Part shown: positions 14,105 through 20,086 of the stretch, one piece after another
How the letters are laid out: each line of letters opens with the position of its first letter
Numbering within the stretch: position 1 is the first letter of the stretch
DNA from: Brooklawnia sp050943675
GTDB taxonomy: Bacteria > Actinomycetota > Actinomycetes > Propionibacteriales > Propionibacteriaceae
DNA length: 20,086 nt
NCBI GenBank assembly: GCA_050943675.1
Contig: JBMNPP010000026.1
Coordinates: 1-20,086 of the forward strand
Direction of reading: 5' to 3'
Position numbers and translations under genes: made by a program
The notes under the pieces: model-generated
What the model was told of the DNA's origin: nothing
Databases searched by the model: none
What the model saw: only the letters and a program-made list of their open reading frames with translations

Positions 14105-16405
14105 CTACTCGTAGGTCAGCCCGTGACCGTAGGGGAAGAGTTCGCCGTCGGTGGTCTCCTTGTAACCGGGCAGATCGGTCATCTGCTCGGCGATCGCCTC
14201 ACGCGTGCCAGCGAGCGCGAACGGCATCCTGCCCTGCGGTGCGTATTCACCCGACAGGACGTCGAACAGCGCCGTCTCGGTGACACCGAAGTTGGCCAGG
14301 ATCGCACCTGCGTCCCGCAGCCCGCTGGCCTCGTCGAGCACGTAGGGCTGGCGGAAGTAGATGCTCAGCACGACCTTTTCCGGGTCAACCTGGGCCATGA
14401 CCTCCTGCACGCTGGTCAGCGACGGGGACACCTTCCACGATTCGGCTTCCTCCATACCGGTGAAGTCGAGGATGCCCGACTCCCACGGGAATGAGCCGCC
14501 GTAGCGCAGGCTGGAATCGGTGCACTCCTCGGCCCCAGCGCTATTGCACTGGTCTGCCGCCCCGTAGGGGCTCGTCCCGTCCAGGCCCAGGCCGGGCGCC
14601 TCTATCGGGTTGGCGTATTCCGGGTTGAGGCCGGTGGCCGGGTCATCCGACTCATAGCTGGCCACTGCCTCCGAATCGACGCCTGCGGTCATCGAAATGA
14701 TCACGCGGTCTGCGTCGGCCGGGTCGTCCACGATTGAGTAACCGGCCTCGGTGGCAGCCTGGGTCAGGCGTTCGGCTTCGGCGTCCTGGGCCAGGATATA
14801 CAGCTTGGCTGCCTGGGGCAGCGGGAGCGCAGGGGCCCCGTCGACCTGCTCGTTCTGCGGCATGACCAGGGACTTGCGCTGGGTGTCGAGCCCGACCTCG
14901 CGGTTGGCCCGGGACCCGACGATCTCGACGGCCGCAGCCTCGTCGACGTAGGGGTCCTCGAAAAGGCCGAGTTCGAACAGCGGGATCAGCAGGCGGGTTG
15001 CCGCCTCATCCACGCGCTCCTCGGTCAGCAGGCCACTGTCGATCATGTCGGTGAGCGTCTCGACACTGTTGAATCCCGACAGGGTGTCGGTTCCGCTGTT
15101 CACGGCCGCGGCCACCCGCTCGGGCACGGTACTGGATTCCAGGCCCCAGGCCATCGTCTCGACGATCCCGGTATCGGAGTTCACGTAGCCGGTGAACCCG
15201 AGTTCTTCGCGCAGCAGACCATTGACGATCTGGTCAGAGAAGGCGAAGCCGGTTTCCTGGAATGTGACGTCGCCGTGGCTGACATCCATCGGGACGCCGT
15301 AGTACGGCATGATCGAGCTCACACCTGCCTCGACGGCCGCCTCGAACGGCTTGAGGTGCTCAGCGAACGCCTCGCCGGGGTACACCTGCGTCTTGCCGAA
15401 CGAGTAGTGCGGGTCGAGCCCGAGTTCTTGTGGGCCACCGCCCGGGAAGTGCTTGAACGTGAGCGCGACGTCGCTGCTGGGGCTCAACGAACTGCCCGTG
15501 GCCGGGTCAACCTCGCCCTGAAGTGTCGTGATCAGGTTCGTGGTGATCATGGTCGCCAGGTCGGCGTCCTCGGTAAATGTTTCGTGCGTGCGGTACCAGC
15601 GCGGCTCGGTGGCCAGGTCGGCCATGTAGCCGTACATGCCGCGGATACCGACCGCATGCCACTCGCTACCCATCGTCGCGGCGAAATCCTGGATCACCTG
15701 CGGGTCACCCGTGGTTGCCTCAGCGGTGTCGACGGCCTGCTCACCCAGTGCGGCCGCTGCGATACCGGACTCCTTCGGGAACGAGGTGAAGGCTCCCGCG
15801 CTCTGATTCACACCGGCGACCGCGGAGGGGTCAAGGTGGTTGCGGGCATTCGACTTGAACAGCACCGGGATGCCCAGGCGGGAGGCCTCGGCCATCTCCT
15901 GGACGCCGTTGGTGTACTTGGCTGCCGCCTCGACAGTGATCTTCGGAGACTTGAAGATGCTGGTGCTCTCCTCGCACTCCCCCTCAACCGTCACGTCGAT
16001 GCTGTTTCGGAAGATGAACCGGCACATCTGCTGGGTGTTGAGGTAATCCTCGGCCAGTTCGGGCACGGCCCCATCGCACCCGGCGTTCAGGGTGTCGATG
16101 AGCATCAGCCCGGCCTTCTCGTCCACGTTCATCTGGCTGACCAGGTCAGCGGCACGCTCTGCGGCTGGTAGCCGCCAATCCTCGTAGGCGTCCAGGCTCT
16201 TGCTGCCGTTGAGGTCCTTGAACTCCTCGCCATCCACGACGATGCTGCTCTTCACGCGTGTCGAGATCGTCGGGGGCTGATCGGGCGATGGGGTTTGCGG
16301 GTCGTCGGGTAAGGCAGTACACGCGGTGCCAAGCACCACCGATGAAACGATCCCCAACACCAACAGGTGTTTTGGGGCATGCAAACGTCTGCCAAACAGT
16401 TTCAT
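14105..16405 (-). CDS. Secreted lipoprotein glycoside hydrolase family 3
   Basis: A 766-residue GH3 enzyme, probably beta-glycosidase-like; sugar specificity cannot be read. It has a signal peptide with Arg/Lys-rich start and a lipobox-like VVLGTAC (C29; Gly at -3 is atypical), so it is probably tethered outside the membrane. Residues 63-77 (DLNGSKSLDAYEDWR) form an EF-hand-like loop typical of one GH3 subgroup, followed by DLVSQMNVDEKAGLM. KHFPGGG (K318, H319) and the catalytic nucleophile D411 in GFTGYVNSDTGIVETMAWGLE are present. The second (GH3_C) domain follows and ends in ELFPYGHGLTYE, without the fibronectin-like domain many homologues add. The start, ATG 16403-16405, has GGAAAG just upstream. 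A TACAAT -10-like box lies at 16474-16479 on this strand. Divergent from another lipoprotein gene. Confidence 0.9.
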   Translation of the reverse strand: MKLFGRRLHAPKHLLVLGIVSSVVLGTACTALPDDPQTPSPDQPPTISTRVKSSIVVDGEEFKDLNGSKSLDAYEDWRLPAAERAADLVSQMNVDEKAGLMLIDTLNAGCDGAVPELAEDYLNTQQMCRFIFRNSIDVTVEGECEESTSIFKSPKITVEAAAKYTNGVQEMAEASRLGIPVLFKSNARNHLDPSAVAGVNQSAGAFTSFPKESGIAAAALGEQAVDTAEATTGDPQVIQDFAATMGSEWHAVGIRGMYGYMADLATEPRWYRTHETFTEDADLATMITTNLITTLQGEVDPATGSSLSPSSDVALTFKHFPGGGPQELGLDPHYSFGKTQVYPGEAFAEHLKPFEAAVEAGVSSIMPYYGVPMDVSHGDVTFQETGFAFSDQIVNGLLREELGFTGYVNSDTGIVETMAWGLESSTVPERVAAAVNSGTDTLSGFNSVETLTDMIDSGLLTEERVDEAATRLLIPLFELGLFEDPYVDEAAAVEIVGSRANREVGLDTQRKSLVMPQNEQVDGAPALPLPQAAKLYILAQDAEAERLTQAATEAGYSIVDDPADADRVIISMTAGVDSEAVASYESDDPATGLNPEYANPIEAPGLGLDGTSPYGAADQCNSAGAEECTDSSLRYGGSFPWESGILDFTGMEEAESWKVSPSLTSVQEVMAQVDPEKVVLSIYFRQPYVLDEASGLRDAGAILANFGVTETALFDVLSGEYAPQGRMPFALAGTREAIAEQMTDLPGYKETTDGELFPYGHGLTYE

Positions 16406-16664
16406 GAGCTTTCCATTCTTCTTGGGGGGTGCAGCAAACGCGATCAGCGCCTGCCGTCGGGGGTTCTCCGCTCATTGTAGGTTTGACAAGGAAGTTCGCG
16501 TGGAGGATTGCCGATATTCATGCCGGGTCGAGGCGACCAGACCGCCCGCGAGCGCCTGTAATGCAGCTTCGCCGCCCAGCCCGGTTGGGGCGTCAGTGGC
16601 CCCCTGCCTGCTCGCTGTGTGGCATCGAAGGGACCGGGGGGAGGTATTGCCATACGCTCTGCCA
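16406..16664. other. Divergent promoter region of two lipoprotein genes
   Basis: 259 bp without a supported gene. It holds TACAAT on the minus strand (16474-16479), a possible -10 for the GH3 gene with a ~69-nt leader, and TACGCT on the plus strand (16653-16658) for the next lipoprotein. TTGACA occurs on the plus strand (16483-16488) but has no -10 at a suitable distance. No clear operator palindrome was found. Confidence 0.45.
16653..16658 (+). promoter_or_regulatory. -10 box for a probably leaderless lipoprotein mRNA
   Basis: TACGCT (TANNNT) ends 6 nt before ATG 16665. It decides this start over upstream in-frame alternatives, and the signal peptide begins right there. Confidence 0.5.
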
Positions 16665-17690
16665 ATGACGAGTCACCCCCTGACAACAGTCTTTGTCCTC
16701 GGCGCATTACTCTTCGGCGGATGCTCCGCCACACAGGACGACGCTGATCCGACCACCACCGTCCCTGCCTCCGGGACTTCCTCCACCAGCGAGCCCACAT
16801 CCGAACCCGAACCCGACGTCGAGCAGGATCCCGAGTTGGCGGCCCAACTCGCTGAGCTGATCGTCGGAGACCTGCCTGCGATCACCTTGAAGTTCAGCAA
16901 CAACCTCATGGCTGATTGCCAGACCAGCGGCCTGGGCTGCTACTCCCCCACCGAGGCCACCCTGCTCATGCAGCCCGGCCTCACCGACTTCCGCCAACCA
17001 GAGATCCTGGCGCATGAATACCTGCACCACGTCTGGTTCACCGACGAACTCGATGAGGACGCCGAGCTCACCGTCGCCCTGGCCGAGGCCTACGCCGACG
17101 CCGAGGGCCTGGGCTCACTGGTGCCGCATTGGCAGTCGGACTATGTCAATCCGGACGGCTCGATCGAGCCCACCGAGTTGTTCTCTTACGCCTGCACGGG
17201 GCTGCGGCCCGATCAGATGGTGCCGGTCCTGGCCGAACGCTGCCAGCAATACCTCAACCTGGATGCGCTCCCGATCAACCAGCACGTAGAGGTCGGTGAA
17301 CTGCGGGAAGAGGTTACCTCGCTGCGGGCCGGACGCGGTCTGGAGCCCTTCGCGGACAACGCTCATGCGGCCGCCGCCTCGCAGGCCCGCGCTGACCTGT
17401 TCACGCCGTACTCGCAGGTACCGCTCAACGACTACCCCGATTCGGTCACCCAGCACCTCGAAGCCGGGTGCCAGAGCGCGACCTACGGTGTGCGGTTGAC
17501 TCGACCGTATGATTCCGCCCAGATCGTGGTGGACATGGACAAGTCGATGAACGGCGCGCTCACTGCCTCGGAGTTCACAGACGTGGGCATCGCGGTCAAA
17601 GAGTTCGACTTCATCAGCCCTGAAGAGGTCTTCGGCGATCGGACCGTGCGCGTGAATACCAGCCTGATCATCATCACGCTGTGCACGTGA
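16665..17690 (+). CDS. Lipoprotein with gluzincin-like HEYLH motif and possible CAP-like C-terminal domain
   Basis: A 341-residue protein without a recognised family name. The signal peptide ends in LLFGGC (C20), a lipobox, followed by a Thr/Ser/Glu/Pro-rich linker (21-55). The central domain carries ILAHEYLHHVWF (zinc motif H117-E-Y-L-H121) and, about 20 residues on, AEAYAD with E141, a plausible third ligand as in gluzincins. Nearby cysteine pairs (ADCQTSGLGC; YACTG...AERC) suggest disulphides outside the cell. The C-terminal part begins EEVTSLRAGRGLEPFADNAHAAAASQARADLF, which resembles the first helices of CAP/SCP domains, and ends FGDRTVRVNTSLIIITLCT. Protease activity and the CAP assignment are inference. 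Divergent from the GH3 lipoprotein. The frame is open back to 16326, but the signal peptide and -10 box fix the start. Confidence 0.75.
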   Translation: MTSHPLTTVFVLGALLFGGCSATQDDADPTTTVPASGTSSTSEPTSEPEPDVEQDPELAAQLAELIVGDLPAITLKFSNNLMADCQTSGLGCYSPTEATLLMQPGLTDFRQPEILAHEYLHHVWFTDELDEDAELTVALAEAYADAEGLGSLVPHWQSDYVNPDGSIEPTELFSYACTGLRPDQMVPVLAERCQQYLNLDALPINQHVEVGELREEVTSLRAGRGLEPFADNAHAAAASQARADLFTPYSQVPLNDYPDSVTQHLEAGCQSATYGVRLTRPYDSAQIVVDMDKSMNGALTASEFTDVGIAVKEFDFISPEEVFGDRTVRVNTSLIIITLCT

Positions 17691-17854
17691 TGCCCGCGTG
17701 GCCCAGCCCTGAATGGTCCGCGGGGCTAAAGAGATCACTTGGTGCGGGAGCCTAGGGCTACCAGCTAGGAGGAACCGTTCGCGGAGGTGTTGAGCGAAGG
17801 ATCACCGGCAGAACCCGCTGCGCGCGGCGAAAGGTGCGCCCAGTTCGTCGGCGG
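17691..17854. other. Non-coding stretch between the lipoprotein gene and the ADP-ribosylglycohydrolase remnant
   Basis: No gene supported. A weak AGCCC/GGGCT hairpin directly after the lipoprotein gene may act as terminator. On the minus strand the third frame reads GMTADELGAPFAARSGFCR before a stop (start of this phrase near 17860), which looks protein-like but was not assigned to any family. Confidence 0.3.
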
Positions 17855-18245
17855 TCATGCCCGGCCAGCCATGGATTGACCGTGCAGTGCCTTCGATGCC
17901 GACCGCGCCGCGTCAGTTGTGGGAAGCGGCAGGTGCCCCAACACCTTGGTGGTGTGGATGCTGACATCCTTCGCGGTGCTCGACCAGTCGACCCGCTGGG
18001 CGATGATCCCGTCCAGCGTGGCCTCATCCTCCAACCGTTTGCCTGCTGCCAGCGCCGAGAGGATCGGGATCGCCATTGAAGTGTCGTCGGTCCATTCCCC
18101 TGGTTCCCAACCGAAGCTGCCACCACCGGTTATCCCCAATGCTGGTCATCAGGCAGTGGCGGCCCAACTCATAGCCGGCTCCCAGCGCGTCTCCGGCGGC
18201 AGCGCCGATCATCGCCCCCCTGATCCGGTCGTGCACGGCGTCCAT
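17855..18245 (-). pseudogene. ADP-ribosylglycohydrolase (DraG-like) remnant, frameshifted and truncated
   Basis: DraG-type enzymes remove ADP-ribose from proteins or nucleic acids with two metal ions. From ATG 18243-18245, with AAGGGA upstream, one frame reads MDAVHDRIRGAMIGAAAGDALGAGYELG and then loses homology. The next frame resumes with ITGGGSFGWEPGEWTDDTSMAIPILSAL, including the metal-binding TDDT. A one-base indel therefore lies at about 18135-18165; in the resuming frame, two stops (TGATGA) stand just upstream. Homology continues to TKVLGHLPLPTTDAARSASKALHGQSMAG and stops at TGA 17855, about 130 residues in, whereas intact family members have about 300 and need a later Asp motif. It is thus broken twice. 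The frame also continues upstream of the ATG to 18431 with unrecognised sequence. Confidence 0.8.
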
Positions 18246-18473
18246 GTCAGTTCCCTTCGATTGCGCTGATGCTAGTTGCTGCTTGAGGATGGTCTCCCAT
18301 AACGGCAGTTGCGGGGCTGTCGCAGTCGTGAACGTCGACGACAGTGACTCGTCCATCCCCTTCTTAGGTGTAATCCGCACACCCACTGCCCCTGTGTGAG
18401 AGGGTTCTATCCAGTCCCAGCGAGGTTTCACGCGGGGAGTCGCTCAGTTCTGGAGTTCAGGATCCATCACTAA

Positions 18474-18762
18474 ACCGACCAGTCTTCGAGCGCTGTCGAT
18501 AGCCGCTTCGTGTGGCCGCAGGTCACCGAGGCACAGCAGGCGGAGATCGCCGAGTTGGCCCAGGCGGTGCTTGACGTCTGTGACCAGTACCCAGACTCGA
18601 CAATCGCCCAGATGGAAGAACCCGGATCTTGACTTCATGTTCCCGGCCCTGACTGCCGCCCACACCGCGCTGGATGCGGCCGTGGAGCTACAGTCGGGTC
18701 TCGACGAGAAGGACGTCGTCGCGCATCTGTTCGAGCTGTACGGTGCTGCCGTGGATCGCTGA
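18474..18762 (+). pseudogene. C-terminal fragment of an MmeI-like/class I SAM-dependent DNA methyltransferase, frameshifted
   Basis: From TAA 18471 the plus strand reads TDQSSSAVDSRFVWPQVTEA (18474 on) without a start codon, continuing QQAEIAELAQAVLDVCDQYP and ending DSTIAQMEEPGS-stop. In the next frame it continues NPDLDFMFPALTAAHTALDA, with KDVVAHLFELYGAAVDR up to the stop at 18762. Together these follow the C-terminal pattern of type IIL MmeI-like methyltransferases: a FVWP block, an AQAVLD..R..P helix, a Y(D/N)P..MP..L..AH..LD block, then LF.LY at the end. One frameshift lies near 18610-18625, and all catalytic domains are missing. Assignment is from memory of the family pattern. Confidence 0.6.
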
Positions 18763-18857
18763 GCAGCCTGCAGCTCCGTTCGTCCTTGCGACGCCCCCTG
18801 CTGCACCTTCGAGCAACGTGCCGAGGCCAGGACGCGTAGAGCGTTGTTCCTGGTTGC

Positions 18858-19757
18858 TCACTCCCAGGTCCTCGACGCGGGGTTCCATTGTCCTTTCGCC
18901 GACCCGGACAGTACGGGGTCGGCAAAACCGGCGACTGCAGCGAGCACGTCGGCGAACACCTCGGGCAGTTCATCTTCGCGGTGGGAACGGTTGCGCCAGG
19001 CGCGGTACTTTTGCTGCGCCTGCTGACCCATCGGGGCGAGCGCGGGCAACAGCGGCGTCAGCGTGACTTTGCGGTACGCGGCGACGGTCTCCATCGACTT
19101 GTGGAACTCACCAGCATCGACCGGGTGGAGCTGGGTCAGCGTGCACACGTCGGCGAAGTCGCGCCAGCGGGTGTTGGCGATGCCGCGGTCGATGGCCGTG
19201 ACGACCTTCTCGGCGAGCACCATCGTCAGCGGGTAGCCGAGCAGGGTCACGGGTGGCAGCCCAAGCGGAGCTACACGGGGAAGATCGACGAGACGAGGGG
19301 CGGGCCAGATCGGGTCGCCAAAGTTAACGTCGATCCCGATCCTCAGCCGTGCCGTGCCAAGCATCGCGGTGAGCTTGACCCTCACTCCGGCGTACGCGTC
19401 TTCGTCACGGATCGTCGTCGCGGTGACGCTGGCCGGATCGAACACGAGGCCATCACCGACATCCAGCGATGCGATGGCCCGGACGCGTTCGGCGACCTCC
19501 TCGTGGTCGCCGGTGAGTCGGTTGGCTTGTAGGTCGATGTCCTTCGTGGGGCGACGCGCGGCGAACGCGGCGAGCAGTACGCCGCCCTTGAGCACGAAGT
19601 CGTCTCGGTTCTCGGCGTGCGCGATCCGCGCCAGCAGCCCTTCGAGCGCGTAGAGCGTCATTAGTTCCTGCACGTCCTGGCCAGTTCGCCGTGCAAGCCC
19701 TCGAATGGCGATGGTTGCGTCGCCTGCCGGGGTGCCGTGCTGTGGGCTTGGGCTCAA
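18858..19757 (-). CDS. abiEii: AbiEii-type nucleotidyltransferase toxin (type IV toxin-antitoxin / abortive infection)
   Basis: A 299-residue protein of the AbiEii family, nucleotidyltransferase-fold toxins of phage-defence systems. The signature FVLKGGVLLAAFAARRPTKD followed by IDLQA gives the GG motif (58-59) and the D-I-D metal ligands (D73, D75). The domain continues through IGIDVNFGDPIW, VTLLGYPLTMVLAEKVVTAIDRG and NTRWRDFADVCTL, all typical. Length is normal and no break is seen. The start is TTG 19755-19757: GGAGGT stands 6 nt upstream and the codon overlaps the stop of the preceding gene as TTGA. That coupling to the AbiEi-like gene supports a functional pair. It ends next to the methyltransferase scrap. 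Confidence 0.9.
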   Translation of the reverse strand: MSPSPQHGTPAGDATIAIRGLARRTGQDVQELMTLYALEGLLARIAHAENRDDFVLKGGVLLAAFAARRPTKDIDLQANRLTGDHEEVAERVRAIASLDVGDGLVFDPASVTATTIRDEDAYAGVRVKLTAMLGTARLRIGIDVNFGDPIWPAPRLVDLPRVAPLGLPPVTLLGYPLTMVLAEKVVTAIDRGIANTRWRDFADVCTLTQLHPVDAGEFHKSMETVAAYRKVTLTPLLPALAPMGQQAQQKYRAWRNRSHREDELPEVFADVLAAVAGFADPVLSGSAKGQWNPASRTWE

Positions 19758-20086
19758 AGCAGCACCTCCAGTGCCTGCTGGATCGCGGGGCGCGCCTTCG
19801 GGAAGTGCTCGGCGAGCATCAGCAGCGTTGCGGGACTGTTGCCGCGCTCACGCAACCAGCGCTTGAGTGCACCGACGGCGAGATCGCTGCCCCAGGCATG
19901 CCGTAGCCGGAACAGGTCGATCAGGGTGCGCTCAGCGGTATATAGGCCAATGGACAACCCGCCCGGCAGTGGGTGCTCGCCGCGTCCGATGCTGAACGTG
20001 TCGGCAGCGAAACGGTGCCAGGCGATGGGCGCGTGACGGACGGTGACAGGCTGGCTGCCACGCGGGATAGCGATGTCGCTGCGGGC
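19754..20086 (-). CDS. abiEi: AbiEi-like antitoxin, partial (N-terminus beyond right edge)
   Basis: The last 110 residues of a protein open to the right edge. It reads ARSDIAIPRGSQPVTVRHAP at the edge and later SIGLYTAERTLIDLFRLRHA with WGSDLAVGALKRWLRERG. The 'Y..ERTL.D.FR.R...G.D.A..AL..WL' pattern is the C-terminal part of AbiEi-type transcriptional-regulator antitoxins, which bind their own promoter and neutralise AbiEii by keeping it repressed or modified. The N-terminal winged HTH should lie beyond 20086. Its stop overlaps the toxin start by four bases. Confidence 0.82.
   Translation of the reverse strand, partial: ARSDIAIPRGSQPVTVRHAPIAWHRFAADTFSIGRGEHPLPGGLSIGLYTAERTLIDLFRLRHAWGSDLAVGALKRWLRERGNSPATLLMLAEHFPKARPAIQQALEVLL

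Noticed and set aside
16025..16192. Fragments of the element (CATCTGCTGGG at 16025, GTAGGCGTC at 16184)
   Set aside because: Short matches inside the GH3 coding frame, not in the element's order or spacing; chance is sufficient.
17691..17854. tRNA or small RNA gene in the gap
   Set aside because: No cloverleaf or conserved tRNA motifs found; only weak dyads.
18444..18806. 120-codon minus ORF opposite the methyltransferase scrap
   Set aside because: Low-complexity Ser/Ala/Arg translation typical of an antisense shadow; the plus strand has the family-like sequence.

Overview
The window is high-GC DNA with strong G/C third-position bias, dense convergent and divergent gene pairs and several GTG/TTG starts. 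Gene content (an FtsH paired with a DUF1269 protein, a PucR-like activator, an amtB-glnK pair, a fused membrane/molybdopterin oxidoreductase, an AbiE pair) and starts with a TANNNT box exactly 6 nt upstream point to an actinobacterium. A Propionibacteriaceae-like lineage is possible, but the sequence alone does not fix it.

Layout. Positions 1-2043 (minus) hold an FtsH protease cut by the left edge, translationally coupled to an upstream DUF1269 membrane protein. Positions 2188-4178 (plus) hold a PucR-type regulator and a YggS/PLPHP vitamin B6-homeostasis protein. They face a ChaA-type cation/proton antiporter (minus, ends at 4189). Positions 5566-7268 are the ammonium module amtB-glnK. A 585-bp non-coding stretch (7269-7853) carries a hairpin element and a tandem array. 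It is followed by ilvD, which converges on a membrane-anchored sulfite-oxidase-family molybdoenzyme. A second copy of the hairpin element lies at about 11214-11342, before a small 4-TM holin-superfamily protein. Then come a YeiH-type transporter with its divergent LysR regulator, a GH3 lipoprotein and, divergent from it, a lipoprotein with a HEYLH zinc-protease motif. The right end (17.8-20.1 kb) looks like a decaying accessory/defence patch: a frameshifted, truncated ADP-ribosylglycohydrolase, a frameshifted C-terminal scrap resembling an MmeI-like methyltransferase, and an apparently intact AbiEii toxin with the end of its AbiEi partner.

How the parts work together. AmtB and GlnK form the ammonium uptake and nitrogen-sensing pair. 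YeiH with LysR resembles the YeiH/YeiE arrangement. FtsH with DUF1269 is a membrane-quality-control operon. The most unusual structure is the four-copy intergenic element. Its 53-bp core has 16-bp arms that keep pairing between copies through wobbles and one covariation, and a third internal arm offers an alternative fold. In two places the core follows a separate hairpin at a fixed 15-nt distance.
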